The notes: generated by a model from the sequence alone, not told the origin. A DNA stretch of 64,000 bases from Acinetobacter sp. CS-2 (GCF_016599715.1 NZ_CP067019.1:1922001-1986000), one strand, 5' to 3'. Shown: positions 36,333 to 46,676, counted from the stretch's first letter. Made by a program: numbers and translations.

Positions 36333-37339
36333 GGTGTGTTTAAAGCATCAATACAATCTTTAATCAGGACTGGACCTGTATATATGAGGCCACTATAAAT
36401 TTGTACAAGGCTGGCACCTGCCTGTTGTTTCGCAACGGCCTGTTCGCCTGACAAAATCCCGCCTACCCCGATCAATGGAATCTGACCTTTTAATACTTTA
36501 GCAAAAGCAGCAAGACAAGCGGTACTTTTTTCAAATACAGGCGCACCGGACAAACCACCCGCTTCATTGCCATATTTCAGGTTTTCCACACCTTCACGAG
36601 ACAAAGTGGTATTAGTCACAATCAAACCATCAATTTTAAACTGGATTAACTGTTTCGCAATGAACTGGATATCTTCGTCGGTCAGATCAGGAGCAACTTT
36701 AAGCACTAAAGGCACATAATGCTGATACTCTTCCGCCAGTTCAAGCTGACGTTTTTTCAAGGTTTGCAGCAATTCTGTTAATGCATCGCCGCTTTGCAGG
36801 CTGCGCAAATTTTTAGTATTCGGCGATGAAATATTGACCGTGATATAGGAAGCGTAGTTATAGACTTTTTCCAGACAGATCAGATAATCATCCACAGCAT
36901 TTTCAACCGGGGTATCGGCATTTTTACCAATATTAATGCCCAAAATACCTTTGAATTTTGCTGCCTTGACATTTTCAATCAGCTTGTCTACACCGTCATT
37001 ATTAAATCCCATACGGTTAATAATGGCCTTGGCTTCAGGCAAACGGAATAAACGGGGATGTGGATTGCCCGATTGGGGACGTGGTGTAATGGTTCCAATT
37101 TCAATAAAACCAAAGCCCAGCCCAGCCAGAGCATCAATATAAGCACCATTTTTGTCCAGACCAGCTGCCAAACCTACCGGATTGGGAAATTCAATTCCCA
37201 TACAGGTCACAGGTTTGGACGCTACGTTTTGACGCATCATGCCCATGCGATGAGCTGATTTCAATAACGATAGTGTGAGCTCATGTGCACGCTCTGGTGC
37301 TAAAGAAAACAACAAAGGGCGGGCAAGAGAATACAACAT
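36329..37339 (-). CDS. pyrD: dihydroorotate dehydrogenase (quinone), class 2
   Basis: Oxidises dihydroorotate to orotate with membrane quinone. Class 2 features: an N-terminal membrane-associating helix ([18 protein letters not shown]), [12 protein letters not shown], the FMN-site [14 protein letters not shown] with the catalytic Ser, and [13 protein letters not shown]. 336 residues. First gene of pyrD-cvpA-purF, so pyrimidine and purine genes share one unit. Confidence 0.97.
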   Translation of the reverse strand: MLYSLARPLLFSLAPERAHELTLSLLKSAHRMGMMRQNVASKPVTCMGIEFPNPVGLAAGLDKNGAYIDALAGLGFGFIEIGTITPRPQSGNPHPRLFRLPEAKAIINRMGFNNDGVDKLIENVKAAKFKGILGINIGKNADTPVENAVDDYLICLEKVYNYASYITVNISSPNTKNLRSLQSGDALTELLQTLKKRQLELAEEYQHYVPLVLKVAPDLTDEDIQFIAKQLIQFKIDGLIVTNTTLSREGVENLKYGNEAGGLSGAPVFEKSTACLAAFAKVLKGQIPLIGVGGILSGEQAVAKQQAGASLVQIYSGLIYTGPVLIKDCIDALNTP

Positions 37340-37429
37340 ATCTATAAAAGTCTACTGCTTTTTAAGTCGGCATATTATAGGCATAGCCCGCAGAAAACAC
37401 CATGCTTCACAGATCTTTATTTTTACCCT

Positions 37430-37909
37430 TTATTGCACTGTCGCTGTTAATTTAATCTGACCAGCATCAGAAATTAGTTCTATTTTCTCAAGGCTTAGAC
37501 CCATTTGTACTAATTGGGTTAAAAAATTTGCCAAGATGGCATAATTTTCATGTGCCGCAACAATCTGGATTTGCTCACCCGTTTGCTGAGAAGCCACCGA
37601 TAATCCCTGCTGCTGTGCAACACGCTGAACCTTTTCTGCAGCAGTTAACTGCACATCATCTGCAGGTTTCATGGTGACTGCATTACTTTGCATCCATACA
37701 ATCATATCCTTAAGATCATTGACCCGATTCTGCTGTTTATTCGCAGCGGCATGCATATACCAGAGTGCCGAACCAATAACCGCAATCACAACAAAAATAG
37801 TGGTAAAGATCACCATATAACGTTCACGTTGCGACAGCTGGTCCAGATAATCCGTGACTCTTTCAATGAATTGATCAATCGAGTTTTGCAGTTTTTCTGA
37901 TGTATTCAT
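37430..37909 (-). CDS. gspM: type II secretion system protein GspM
   Basis: 159 residues, one N-terminal transmembrane helix (VIFTTIFVVIAVIGSALWYM, about 32-51) and a periplasmic ferredoxin-like domain. GspM partners with GspL in the inner-membrane platform. It overlaps the end of gspL by one base (TAATG), the normal gspL-gspM arrangement. The remaining gsp genes are not in this window. Confidence 0.88.
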   Translation of the reverse strand: MNTSEKLQNSIDQFIERVTDYLDQLSQRERYMVIFTTIFVVIAVIGSALWYMHAAANKQQNRVNDLKDMIVWMQSNAVTMKPADDVQLTAAEKVQRVAQQQGLSVASQQTGEQIQIVAAHENYAILANFLTQLVQMGLSLEKIELISDAGQIKLTATVQ

Positions 37910-39048
37910 TATTGTATTTTCACCAATCCAATTGCACCTGGACCATTGGGCTGAACAGTGCCTAATTCTACCTTAAAGCCTTGCTGATTGAGCTGCTGGG
38001 TTAAGTTTTGCAAAGCAGCCGCAGAATTGGCTTTCAATTCCATATTTAAAATAGACGCTTCATAATTGATACGATTAGCCACGATCTGATTTTGCATCAG
38101 CACTGGACCAATCCGGCTTAGCAGCTGTAAAGCTTGAGTATTGGCACTTTTATTTAAGCGTACATGACTTTCAAACTGGCTTTTTAAATTCTGCTCGGTC
38201 ACACGGCTGCTCTGACCAAACCAGTACTTATACTGATCAATCGCTTGCAACGCAGTCTGGTCTGCCACTTTTTTATATTTATACCAGCATGTTGCATCAT
38301 AGCCAAACTGGACAACAATAGCAGCAACCAAGACAGCAGCACAGGCTTTCCAATAACCGGACATAGCCTGATTGTTTTTAGCTTTAGGCAGAATATTAAA
38401 AGGATGAAGTCGCGCTTTTTTTAATACCGGTATTTCATAATGGAAAGATTCAATCTGTTCCTGTGTCACCATGGCTTCAAGGCTTTGCATTTGTTCAGCG
38501 GTAAAATTACTGATTTTATAAGATTGCCCCGAAGGCTGATAATCTAAAAACAGTGCCAGATCATCCACCGAATTGCCCATAAATTCACTTTCACGCACCA
38601 GCAAGCGCCAGGACAGGTTCGCAATGATGATCTGGCCCCCTTCTGGAACGGGTAAAATGAGAAAATCAGGCAATAAGGAAGCAACTTTAACCGGGATTAA
38701 GTTCAAAGCATGTTGCAAGGTCTCAACGGTGCTATTAGCTACACCCAAAATGATTAACTGATCGGGATTTTGAAAATGATGTAATATTTTCATGGAATCG
38801 ATGGGCAAAAGCACAAATTCTTCTAATAAATATTTGACCCCATCCGTACCCAATTTCTTGTACTGGGGCCTGGATAGACTCTGTTGCAGCATTTGTACAT
38901 CGCGACTGGGAAAAAATACCACCGCTTCTTGTCCATGATGGCCTTGAATATCTTGAATCAATTGTTCAAGACTAAAGGCCTGAGACCAACTCTCTCCAGT
39001 TGACCAGTGCCAAACCCCATTGGCTTCAGGCATCCATAAATACAACAT
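37909..39048 (-). CDS. gspL: type II secretion system protein GspL
   Basis: 379 residues. The cytoplasmic part (1-220) has the actin-like fold that binds the ATPase GspE. A transmembrane helix at about 240-258 (ACAAVLVAAIVVQFGYDATC) is followed by a periplasmic ferredoxin-like domain ending at GLVKIQ. Start chosen at ATG 39048; the longer frame adds one TTG. Forms a two-gene unit with gspM, next to sixA and gpsA. Confidence 0.88.
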   Translation of the reverse strand: MLYLWMPEANGVWHWSTGESWSQAFSLEQLIQDIQGHHGQEAVVFFPSRDVQMLQQSLSRPQYKKLGTDGVKYLLEEFVLLPIDSMKILHHFQNPDQLIILGVANSTVETLQHALNLIPVKVASLLPDFLILPVPEGGQIIIANLSWRLLVRESEFMGNSVDDLALFLDYQPSGQSYKISNFTAEQMQSLEAMVTQEQIESFHYEIPVLKKARLHPFNILPKAKNNQAMSGYWKACAAVLVAAIVVQFGYDATCWYKYKKVADQTALQAIDQYKYWFGQSSRVTEQNLKSQFESHVRLNKSANTQALQLLSRIGPVLMQNQIVANRINYEASILNMELKANSAAALQNLTQQLNQQGFKVELGTVQPNGPGAIGLVKIQ

Positions 39049-39078
39049 CAATATTTTTCTGCCGTTTTAATTAATATT

Positions 39079-39534
39079 TTATACATTTGGAATAAAACTT
39101 TTTAACTGTGTTGATAATCCTGTTGCAATCACTGCTTGTTCATATATCCGCGCTTCAGCCAAAGCATACGGATGAAAAGGTTCTGCGGTCAACAATGATG
39201 CCATATGCGCCACTACATTCATATGACACACCACCACAATAGACTCATAAGGAAGCTGAGACAGCCAGTCTACTGCCAATTTTGCATCATCATCCGGCTT
39301 AATCTTATTGCACACCAGTACGGGTACATCACGAAAATAATGTTGTAAATGTGCCAGGGTTTCCTGCGCACGCAATAAGGGACTCACCACAAAAGCATCA
39401 GGACGAATGATATCCTTTAAATATTCTGCAGTGAGTTGGGCCTGCGCATGTCCACGCTCGGTCAAAGGACGCTTATCATCATTGCCATGCACCGCTGGAG
39501 CGGCTTCACCATGACGAACTAAGGTAAGTTGCAT
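39079..39534 (-). CDS. sixA: phosphohistidine phosphatase SixA
   Basis: 151-residue histidine phosphatase. The phosphoaccepting motif is LVRHGEAAP at the N-terminus, followed by RPLTERGHAQA and VVVCHMNVVAHMASLL with the second catalytic histidine. SixA removes phosphate from histidine phosphotransfer domains, including PtsO-type in related bacteria; substrate here is not known. Between gpsA and gspL on the same strand. Confidence 0.9.
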   Translation of the reverse strand: MQLTLVRHGEAAPAVHGNDDKRPLTERGHAQAQLTAEYLKDIIRPDAFVVSPLLRAQETLAHLQHYFRDVPVLVCNKIKPDDDAKLAVDWLSQLPYESIVVVCHMNVVAHMASLLTAEPFHPYALAEARIYEQAVIATGLSTQLKSFIPNV

Positions 39535-39605
39535 AAAAAATTCCTTATTTTCAAATATGCAGCAATTATAACCAAGCTTTATGAACGCAATAATATGATT
39601 TAAAA

Positions 39606-40679
39606 TTACACTTCATTGTGAGGTAAAACAAATTCCACATCGCTACGGTGACCATTTTTCATGAGTGAAAGTGCAATGCTTAAAGGCGGTGCACCTTCAA
39701 AAATCACATCATATAATGCACTGGTAATTGGCATATAAACACCTAATTCTTCCGAACGACTACGCACCTGTACAATGGTATTGATCCCTTCCGCAGTTTG
39801 GCCCAATTCTTGGGTGGCCTGTTCCAGAGTCTTACCCGAACCTAAGGCAAAACCCACCTGATAGTTACGGCTGAGCGGACTATTACAAGTTGCAAACAAG
39901 TCACCCACGCCAGACAACCCCAGGAAAGTCAGCGGGTTTGCACCCAGTTTCACCGCAAAACGGCTCATTTCTGCCAGTGCACGGGTTAAAATCATGCTCT
40001 TGGTGTTTTCACCCACCTTATAAGCCGCAGCCATACCCATGGCAACAGCATAGATATTTTTTAACGCCCCGCCCAGCTCCACACCATGCACATCATCGCT
40101 ACCAAAAACACGGAACAATGCACTATGCAACGCTTGCTGTACGGCATAACGCACCAGTTCCGATTGGCTGGCAATCACCGTTCCTGCAGGTTGCCCGGCC
40201 ATAATTTCCTTGGCCAGATTCGGTCCTGAAAGAACACCATACGGAACCTGAGGCAATTCTTCATGAATGATATCGCTCATGAAATGAAAAGTTTTTGCCT
40301 CAATGCCTTTGGTTAAGGAAATTACCGCCTGCGAGCTAATAAAAGGCTTAATCTGTTTCAGCACATCGCGAAAGGAATGGCTAGGAATAGCCACCAAAAT
40401 AATGTCACGATTACAGACAGCTGTTTCTAAATCCGATACCGCTTTTAAACCCGGCTCCAAAACAAAATCGGGTAAATAGCGTTTATTGATATGGGTCTGA
40501 TTAATTTCTGCTGCCGCTGCCTCATCACGAATCCAGATCATGGTATCACAACCATTGCGTACAGCAGTATTTGCCATTGCCGTACCAAAACTGCCACCTC
40601 CCAACACGGTCACACGCAAGGCCGTTTTTTGATCAACCACAACCGGTTCAACAAGCTCTGAAAATTTCAACTCTGACAT
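39606..40679 (-). CDS. gpsA: glycerol-3-phosphate dehydrogenase [NAD(P)+]
   Basis: Makes sn-glycerol-3-phosphate from DHAP for phospholipid synthesis. The dinucleotide motif GGGSFGTAMAN is at about 27, the catalytic lysine sits in ELGGALKNIYAVAMG, and NPLTFLGLSGVGDLFATC and SRNYQVG are family marks. 357 residues, with a slightly extended N-terminus (about 20 extra residues). Confidence 0.97.
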   Translation of the reverse strand: MSELKFSELVEPVVVDQKTALRVTVLGGGSFGTAMANTAVRNGCDTMIWIRDEAAAAEINQTHINKRYLPDFVLEPGLKAVSDLETAVCNRDIILVAIPSHSFRDVLKQIKPFISSQAVISLTKGIEAKTFHFMSDIIHEELPQVPYGVLSGPNLAKEIMAGQPAGTVIASQSELVRYAVQQALHSALFRVFGSDDVHGVELGGALKNIYAVAMGMAAAYKVGENTKSMILTRALAEMSRFAVKLGANPLTFLGLSGVGDLFATCNSPLSRNYQVGFALGSGKTLEQATQELGQTAEGINTIVQVRSRSEELGVYMPITSALYDVIFEGAPPLSIALSLMKNGHRSDVEFVLPHNEV

Positions 40680-40712
40680 TATTTTTATATCTCAACTCAT
40701 GATTCAATACAG

Positions 40713-41288
40713 TTACTTATTCCAGTAACTGACATAGTTTTGTGTATCCACTGCTGTACGCGCTGGAATCGCTTTCGCTGCCGTTCCAATATAAATAATT
40801 CCAGAAATTAAATCATCTTCTGATAGTCCCAGGCTTCGCTTAAACAACGGCGACTCAACCACCGCTCCACTACGCCACATGGTTGAAAAGCCTTGTACCT
40901 GTAAAGACAACAAGAAGTTTTCTATTGCCGCACCCGAACTTAAGGTTTGTTCAAAATTAGGCACTTTAGGATGGGGCTGAAATTGGGTTAATGCCAAAAC
41001 CAGCAGCGGCGCACGAAATGGATGGTTTTTTACCCGATCCAATTGAGCGGGATCAGTTTCACCCAAATCTGCCAAAGCTCTGGAGAGCAACTCACCAAAA
41101 GCTTCACGCTGATCACTCGGAATCACCACAAAACGGGTAGGCTTTAAACGATGATGATCTGGTGCAGTCAAAGCCGCCTGAAAGGCTTTTTCCAGTTGCT
41201 CTGCATTCGGCGCAGGCTCAACCAAATGCCCAATCGACTGACGTTGATGAATATTTTGATGAACCGTATCTACCGCTGAATCCGTCAT
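40713..41288 (-). CDS. nitroreductase family protein (YdjA-like)
   Basis: 191 residues, FMN-dependent nitroreductase fold, short YdjA-type form. It has the RQSIGHLVEPAPN start that binds FMN phosphate, AALTAPDHHRLKPTRFVVI, and GFSTMWRSGAVVESP near the C-terminus. Physiological substrate unknown. It lies 33 bp upstream of gpsA on the same strand, so a shared transcript is possible. Confidence 0.9.
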   Translation of the reverse strand: MTDSAVDTVHQNIHQRQSIGHLVEPAPNAEQLEKAFQAALTAPDHHRLKPTRFVVIPSDQREAFGELLSRALADLGETDPAQLDRVKNHPFRAPLLVLALTQFQPHPKVPNFEQTLSSGAAIENFLLSLQVQGFSTMWRSGAVVESPLFKRSLGLSEDDLISGIIYIGTAAKAIPARTAVDTQNYVSYWNK

Positions 41289-41515
41289 TGACTTTGATAT
41301 CTGTATACTAAATATTTCATCAAGATTAGCATAATCTTGTTTAGATACTCTAGAGCGTTGAGTGAATGTCTACTCCACAATAGCTAACTTAACCAACTTT
41401 CAGTCACAGAGAGTTCATATAAAGCTGCATATTTCATACAAGTCCTTCAAAAATCATTCAAAAAATCATGTTCAAATAATTCAAACTCTTTTTAAAACAA
41501 TTTCAGGGGAAAAAG

Positions 41516-41893
41516 ATGAAACAAGTTTTTGCACTCGCTTCTGTTGCTGTTGCTGTCGCCTTAACTGCCTGTACATCCAATCCAACCACCTCATTAGCGA
41601 TTCAAAAAGAAAATAATCAATATGAAGTGACGGGTATCGGTAAAAGCAGTTTAATTTCTAAAAATAATGCGATTACTGCAGCCAATAATGCCTGTGGTAA
41701 AAAAGCCACGCCTGTTATCGTGAATGAAAAAACTGAATACAACGGTGCATTAAAAGGTGTCGTCGATGAAAAAACCGGACAAATGATTCAGGCTGCAACT
41801 ACTGTATTGGGCACCTTGGCTGGCAAAAGCGGCAGTCTGGCACGTGATGAAGACTATCAAACCGTACTGACCTTCACTTGTCGAGCCAACTAA
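41516..41893 (+). CDS. putative lipoprotein
   Basis: 125 residues. Signal peptide MKQVFALASVAVAVALTAC with a clear lipobox (LTAC, Cys19). The mature part has one KNNAITAANNACGKKATPV stretch and a C-terminal cysteine (FTCRAN). No domain recognised. Strong ribosome site (AGGGG). Monocistronic with its own terminator. Confidence 0.75.
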   Translation: MKQVFALASVAVAVALTACTSNPTTSLAIQKENNQYEVTGIGKSSLISKNNAITAANNACGKKATPVIVNEKTEYNGALKGVVDEKTGQMIQAATTVLGTLAGKSGSLARDEDYQTVLTFTCRAN

Positions 41894-41949
41894 GAAGCTA
41901 AATCACAGCCTGCCTCATCTTATTTATTCAATACAACTATCTAGGGCAA

Positions 41950-41974
41950 AAAAGCCGCTTCAATAAGCGGCTTT
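41950..41974. terminator. bidirectional terminator
   Basis: AAAAGCCGCTT pairs with AAGCGGCTTTT around CAAT; A run before and T run after, between two convergent genes (lipoprotein and RNA helicase). Confidence 0.9.
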
Positions 41975-42018
41975 TTTGTTTATCGCATTATTTAATGCTG
42001 AGATAAATATCTTGAAAA

Positions 42019-43170
42019 TTAACAATAACCTTCAAGACGGGTTAAAGGCAATTTCTGACCAATGGCTTTTTCAATTTCCGGAAGATAGAACGCATCATCT
42101 TCAGACAGGAAACTGATACTTACCCCACTACTTCCCGCACGACCGGTACGGCCTATACGATGCACATAGTCGTCAGACTGCTCAGGAAGGGTAAAGTTGA
42201 TTACATGCGAAACACCGTCCACATGAATACCACGACCTGCAACATCGGTCGCGATCATAATATTATGTTGGCCGTTCTTAAACTGATCCAGCATTTTTAG
42301 GCGCTTGTCTTGTGCAATCTCACCTGACAACATCACCACTTTATAACCGTCTTTTTTCAGGTGATCATAAAGCTTACGTACCTGGTCACGACGGTTAGCA
42401 AAAATCATGACTTTTTCAATCGGCTCATCACGCAAGATTTCTTGCAACAATTTATATTTATCAGTTTTGGCAACCATATAAACGCGCTGTTCTACATCGG
42501 CATTGGTTTTCTTTTCCGGCTCAATTTCCACAGTCACCGGTTCGAACAACCACTGTTGCGCCAGATTCAATACATCATAGCTAAAGGTGGCAGAAAACAT
42601 TAAGGTTTGACGCTGTTCCTTACGCGGAGAAAAACGCACAATACGTTTTACCGATGGAATGAATCCCATATCCAGCAAACGGTCTGCTTCATCAATCACC
42701 AAAAATTCAATCTGGTCCAACCAGACTTCTTTTTGCTCAACAAAATCGATTAAACGACCTGGCGTCGCCACAATAATATCGACAAAATTTTTATCCAGCT
42801 GCGCTTTCTGCTTATCAAAATCTACCCCACCCAGCAAAGTCACCAGATGTAGATCGGTAAATTTGGTAAGCTCTTTGGCATCACTTTCAATCTGCAAAGC
42901 CAGCTCACGTGTAGGCGCAAGAATCAGCGCACGTGCTTCGCCACGAAAACGTTGTTCTTTAATCGGATTATTGAGCAAATCATTAATCACACTCACCAGG
43001 AAAGCCGCCGTTTTTCCTGTACCGGTTTGTGCACGACCAATGGCATCATGTCCAGCCAGAGTGAATTTTAAAACCTTTTCCTGAATAGGTGTCATTTCTT
43101 TGAAACCTAAAGCATCAATCGCCTGTTTCAGTTTCGGATGTAAATTTAAGGTTTCAAAACCAGATGACAT
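42019..43170 (-). CDS. rhlB: DEAD-box ATP-dependent RNA helicase, RhlB-like
   Basis: 383 residues, two RecA lobes. Motifs in order: Q motif (FKEMTPIQEKVL), Walker A AQTGTGKT, PTRELALQ, ATPGRLIDF, DEAD in VIDEADRLLDMG, SAT in MFSATFSYD, and HRIGRTGRAG. The C-terminus is short, so it lacks an RNase E-type tail. RhlB-class helicases unwind RNA for decay. Family is certain; the subgroup is inferred from overall likeness. Confidence 0.9.
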   Translation of the reverse strand: MSSGFETLNLHPKLKQAIDALGFKEMTPIQEKVLKFTLAGHDAIGRAQTGTGKTAAFLVSVINDLLNNPIKEQRFRGEARALILAPTRELALQIESDAKELTKFTDLHLVTLLGGVDFDKQKAQLDKNFVDIIVATPGRLIDFVEQKEVWLDQIEFLVIDEADRLLDMGFIPSVKRIVRFSPRKEQRQTLMFSATFSYDVLNLAQQWLFEPVTVEIEPEKKTNADVEQRVYMVAKTDKYKLLQEILRDEPIEKVMIFANRRDQVRKLYDHLKKDGYKVVMLSGEIAQDKRLKMLDQFKNGQHNIMIATDVAGRGIHVDGVSHVINFTLPEQSDDYVHRIGRTGRAGSSGVSISFLSEDDAFYLPEIEKAIGQKLPLTRLEGYC

Positions 43171-43224
43171 ATAAATGTGCTCTAACTTAATGATCAGGAA
43201 AAATAGGAATCTATTATAAACAAA

Positions 43225-43250
43225 AACGCCCCAAATTACATTGGGGCGTT
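43225..43250 (-). terminator. cold-shock gene terminator
   Basis: AACGCCCCAA pairs with TTGGGGCGTT around ATTACA, with a T tail on the minus strand, 20 bp past the stop. Confidence 0.9.
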
Positions 43251-43269
43251 CTCATGAATAATCAGGCGA

Positions 43270-43482
43270 TTAGTCTAAAGGTTGTACTTCTTCAGCTTGG
43301 AAGCCTTTTTGACCTTTAACTACGCTGAATTCAACACGTTGGCCGTCACGAAGTGAACGGTGACCGTCACCTTGGATAGCGCGGAAATGAACGAATACGT
43401 CGTCGCCGCCGTTACGTTGAATAAAGCCGAAGCCTTTAGTGTCGTTGAACCATTTAACTACGCCTTGTTCACGAGCTGTCAT
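43270..43482 (-). CDS. cold-shock domain protein (CspA family)
   Basis: 70-residue OB-fold protein with RNP1 KGFGFIQR and RNP2 DDVFVHF; binds single-stranded RNA/DNA and acts as an RNA chaperone. ATG preceded by GAGGATTAACTT. Long upstream region (382 bp before tusA) could hold the extended leader typical of csp genes. Which Csp paralogue it is cannot be told. Confidence 0.95.
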   Translation of the reverse strand: MTAREQGVVKWFNDTKGFGFIQRNGGDDVFVHFRAIQGDGHRSLRDGQRVEFSVVKGQKGFQAEEVQPLD

Positions 43483-43864
43483 AAGTTAATCCTCATTGTA
43501 TTTAATTAAAGGACCACCCGGTGTTGCAAACAGCAGAGTAAACAAGGTTTAAAAATAATTATTATTTCTAAGCTTGTAATCATTCTGTATTACTATTAAC
43601 AAAATCCCGGTTACATCCATTGCAATATTCAATTTTAAGACATTTAAAATGCTGTCATAAATTTGAATACGCAACGAGCTTAACACGGGTTTATGACAAT
43701 TCATACTGTTTTTTTTGATTAATCTTCTTTTTGATTCGGCTTCTTTTTTACTAATTATTTCCTTATTTTAGAGAAGTACTTTTATGTTGAAGTTCTATAA
43801 TTTTATTGGGCTTTGGCACTAAATTTGCTAATATTTATCGAAATTGAATTAGATATTAAATGCG
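43483..43864. other. intergenic region between csp and tusA genes
   Basis: 382 bp, AT-rich, no coding frame. It must hold the divergent promoters of the cold-shock gene and tusA. A long csp 5' leader is expected from what is known of csp regulation, but I see no clear cold-box sequence. Confidence 0.55.
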
Positions 43865-44098
43865 ATGAATGATCTGACCAATTCAGCAATAATCATTGAT
43901 GCCATGGGTAAGCCTTGCCCCATGCCGTTATTGATGCTTAAGCGAGCGATCAAGAACAAATCAGGCGGCATATTTTTACTCAAATCTTCAGATCCACATA
44001 GTCAGCAAGATGTAACGCGTTATTGTTCAATGCATCAAATGAACTGCAATATGACTAAAATTTCTGATTTTGAATATCACTACTTAATTGAATCTTAA
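43865..44098 (+). CDS. tusA: TusA-family sulfur carrier protein
   Basis: 77 residues with the sulfur-carrier motif GKPCPMPLLMLKRAIK: the active cysteine lies in CPxP near residue 19. TusA passes persulfide sulfur to thiouridine synthesis and other pathways. The C-terminal half (CSMHQMNCNMTKI) is cysteine-rich. Start ATG 43865; ribosome site is weak. Followed by rpoH after 140 bp. Confidence 0.85.
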   Translation: MNDLTNSAIIIDAMGKPCPMPLLMLKRAIKNKSGGIFLLKSSDPHSQQDVTRYCSMHQMNCNMTKISDFEYHYLIES

Positions 44099-44238
44099 TT
44101 ATTTTCAATTAAACTAGAACGTTTCAAATGTGCATAAAAAATTACATTTCTCTACCCAAATTTCCTAAACTCGCTGAAATATTGGATTAAGATAAATTTA
44201 TTAAGATGGTTATGTCATCCAACTCTCAAGGAGAACAC

Positions 44239-45108
44239 ATGAGTGACAGCAGCAATCAATTGATGCCCCTGTCATTATCGGCACCAGGGGTAAATCTCGG
44301 TGCTTATATAAGTACTGTCAATCAGATTCCTATTTTAACGGCTGAACAAGAAAAAGAGTTGGCCGAACGCTACTTTTATGACCAAGATTTAGATGCTGCG
44401 AAAATGCTCGTGATGTCTCATTTACGTTTTGTGGTTCATATTGCCCGCAGTTATGCCGGTTATGGTTTGCCGCAAGGCGACCTGATTCAGGAAGGCAACT
44501 TGGGCTTAATGAAAGCAGTGAAACGTTTCGACCCAAATATGGGCGTGCGCTTGGTGTCATTTGCCGTACACTGGATTAAAGCTGAAATTCATGAATACGT
44601 GATCCGTAACTGGCGTATTGTTAAAATTGCCACGACCAAAGCACAGCGTAAACTGTTTTTCAATTTACGCAGTTTAAAAAAATCCAGTAAAAAACTCACT
44701 CTGGATGAAGCACAATCCATTGCCAATGACTTGAATGTCACACCTGAACAGGTGCTGGAAATGGAAGGCCGCCTGACCGCCTACGATGCTGCTTTTGAAG
44801 CGCAAGGCGATGATGACGATGAAGGTTCAACCCATGTTGCTCCAGCCTTATATCTGGAAGATAACCGTTATGACCCGGCACGCCTGGCTGAAGAAGACGA
44901 CTATGAAGAACAAAGTACTTCTGCCCTGCATGATGCCATGGATCAACTGGATGACCGTTCACGCAACATTTTACAGCGTCGCTGGCTGGATGATGAAAAA
45001 TCAACCCTGCATGAACTGGCCGCTGAATATAATGTATCTGCGGAACGGATTCGCCAGCTTGAAAAAAACGCCATGGAAAAAATTAAAGTGGCCATGTCTT
45101 CCAACTAG
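44239..45108 (+). CDS. rpoH: RNA polymerase sigma-32 (heat shock)
   Basis: Alternative sigma factor for the heat-shock regulon. About 289 residues, no region 1.1. Region 2 has [31 protein letters not shown] and [13 protein letters not shown]; the RpoH box [13 protein letters not shown] ([11 protein letters not shown]) is present; region 4 ends with [14 protein letters not shown]. Start set at ATG 44239 behind AAGGAG at ideal spacing; the ATG at 44206 only lengthens the frame. clpB, a typical member of this regulon, is at the right edge of the window. Confidence 0.97.
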   Translation: MSDSSNQLMPLSLSAPGVNLGAYISTVNQIPILTAEQEKELAERYFYDQDLDAAKMLVMSHLRFVVHIARSYAGYGLPQGDLIQEGNLGLMKAVKRFDPNMGVRLVSFAVHWIKAEIHEYVIRNWRIVKIATTKAQRKLFFNLRSLKKSSKKLTLDEAQSIANDLNVTPEQVLEMEGRLTAYDAAFEAQGDDDDEGSTHVAPALYLEDNRYDPARLAEEDDYEEQSTSALHDAMDQLDDRSRNILQRRWLDDEKSTLHELAAEYNVSAERIRQLEKNAMEKIKVAMSSN

Positions 45109-45135
45109 ATGACCGAACATATGCAAGGTATTTCG

Positions 45136-45160
45136 AAAAAAGGGCCAAGTGCTCTTTTTT
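45136..45160 (+). terminator. rpoH terminator
   Basis: AAAAAAGGGC pairs with GCTCTTTTTT (one G-U) around a 5-base loop. Confidence 0.8.
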
Positions 45161-45255
45161 CATATGCAGGCTGCAGTAATGTTGCTTTTTGCCTTCCGTG
45201 CAAGTACCAGAATATGCTAAGTTATGGGGCAAATTTACTCAGGTAGTCATTGCTT

Positions 45256-45621
45256 ATGTGGATTGCAATTTCAGCCCTCAATTTAGCTTTTGCTGTCATG
45301 CTCGGGGCTTTTGGTGCGCATGGCTTAAAAACACGTGCAACAGAAGCTCAATTGGCGTGGTGGCATACCGCAACTGATTATTTTTTCTATCATGCGCTTG
45401 GACTTTTGGCGCTGGCCATTTTAGCCAGAGTCATTCCTCAACTTCCCATTAAAGCCAGTTTTATCCTGATTCAGGTCGGTATTTTCTTTTTCTGTGGTTC
45501 ACTCTATGTCATGGCCTTAGGCCTACCCCGCGGTTTAGGAGCCATTACCCCTATTGGCGGCGCTTTAATGATTGCAGGCTGGCTGGTACTGGCATGGAAT
45601 GCCTTTAAATACGTAAAATAG
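45256..45621 (+). CDS. DUF423 family membrane protein
   Basis: 121 residues, four predicted transmembrane helices, with the family start MWIAISALNLAFAVMLGAFG and the conserved GAFGAHGLK. DUF423 proteins are small integral membrane proteins of unknown role. ATG 45256 fits the family N-terminus; a TTG at 45250 is better spaced from AGG and remains possible. Only 16 bp before thiS. Confidence 0.88.
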   Translation: MWIAISALNLAFAVMLGAFGAHGLKTRATEAQLAWWHTATDYFFYHALGLLALAILARVIPQLPIKASFILIQVGIFFFCGSLYVMALGLPRGLGAITPIGGALMIAGWLVLAWNAFKYVK

Positions 45622-45637
45622 AATAAGGGAATTAACG

Positions 45638-45835
45638 ATGCAGATTTATTTAAATGGCGAAGAAAAAAACACCTCATGCACTAATTTACTAGAATTAATT
45701 CAAGAGCTTGAACTTGAAGGTAAACGTTTTGCTGTAGAACAGAATGAAATGATTATTTCCAAAAGCAAGTTGGCACAGACCCCAATTTGCGCTGAAGATC
45801 ATATTGAAATTATTCATGCCGTCGGTGGCGGTTAA
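45638..45835 (+). CDS. thiS: sulfur carrier protein ThiS
   Basis: 65-residue ubiquitin-like protein ending in the required GlyGly (HAVGGG). Its C-terminal thiocarboxylate donates sulfur to thiazole formation by ThiG. Eleven bases before thiG, so translation is likely coupled. Confidence 0.95.
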   Translation: MQIYLNGEEKNTSCTNLLELIQELELEGKRFAVEQNEMIISKSKLAQTPICAEDHIEIIHAVGGG

Positions 45836-45846
45836 TCGGAGCTCCC

Positions 45847-46632
45847 ATGGAAGACACCCCACTTATAATTGGTTCTCGTACTTTTAATTCACGCTTATTG
45901 GTTGGTACAGGTAAATATAAAGATTTAGCTGAAACCGATTTAGCCATTCAGGCCAGCGGTGCAGAGATTGTCACAGTCGCAATCCGTCGGGTCAATATCG
46001 GACAGCATCCTGATCAGCCGAATTTGCTTTCTGTAGTCCCACCAGAAAAATATACCATTCTACCTAATACCGCAGGCTGTTTTGATGCAAACAGTGCTGT
46101 GCGTACCTGCATGCTGGCGCGTGAACTACTGGACGGGCACAACCTGGTAAAACTGGAAGTACTCGGCGATGAAAAAACCCTTTACCCAAATGTTACCGAA
46201 ACCTTAAAAGCAGCACGTACCTTAATTGATGATGGTTTCGAGATTATGGTCTACACCTCAGATGACCCAATTATTGCCCAAGAATTAGAGAGCATGGGCT
46301 GTGTAGCCATTATGCCTCTAGGCAGTCTGATTGGTTCAGGCTTAGGAATTTTAAATCCGCATACCATTTCGATCATTAAAGAAAATGCCAAAGTTCCGGT
46401 ATTGGTGGATGCCGGTGTCGGTACAGCCAGTGATGCCTCGATTGCCATGGAGCTGGGTTGTGACGGCGTACTGATGAATACCGCCATTGCTGCGGCGCAA
46501 AATCCTATCTTAATGGCCTCTGCGATGAAAAAAGCGGTTGAAGCGGGTCGCGAAGCATTCCTTGCAGGCCGTATGCCTCGTAAACGTATGGCCAATGCCA
46601 GTTCACCTGAAACCGGTTATTTCTTTAAGTAA
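45847..46632 (+). CDS. thiG: thiazole synthase
   Basis: Builds the thiazole phosphate from deoxyxylulose phosphate, dehydroglycine and the ThiS thiocarboxylate. TIM-barrel with [54 protein letters not shown] (active-site Lys) and [14 protein letters not shown]. 261 residues. Closed by a terminator 10 bp on. Confidence 0.97.
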   Translation: MEDTPLIIGSRTFNSRLLVGTGKYKDLAETDLAIQASGAEIVTVAIRRVNIGQHPDQPNLLSVVPPEKYTILPNTAGCFDANSAVRTCMLARELLDGHNLVKLEVLGDEKTLYPNVTETLKAARTLIDDGFEIMVYTSDDPIIAQELESMGCVAIMPLGSLIGSGLGILNPHTISIIKENAKVPVLVDAGVGTASDASIAMELGCDGVLMNTAIAAAQNPILMASAMKKAVEAGREAFLAGRMPRKRMANASSPETGYFFK

Positions 46633-46643
46633 AGTTAGAATTT

Positions 46644-46671
46644 AAAAAAGGACTCAGAGGAGTCCTTTTTT
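46644..46671 (+). terminator. thiS-thiG terminator
   Basis: AAAAAAGGACT pairs with AGTCCTTTTTT around CAGAGG. Confidence 0.9.
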
Positions 46672-46676
46672 TATAT

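Noticed and set aside
44206..44238. Upstream ATG giving a longer RpoH
   Set aside because: The ATG at 44239 has a textbook AAGGAG and fits the family N-terminus.
45189..45377. 62-codon frame at the start of the DUF423 gene
   Set aside because: Overlaps DUF423 in another frame; DUF423 is the recognisable family.
45597..45640. TPP riboswitch before thiS or thiE
   Set aside because: No thi-box sequence or conserved pairing was visible upstream of either gene.
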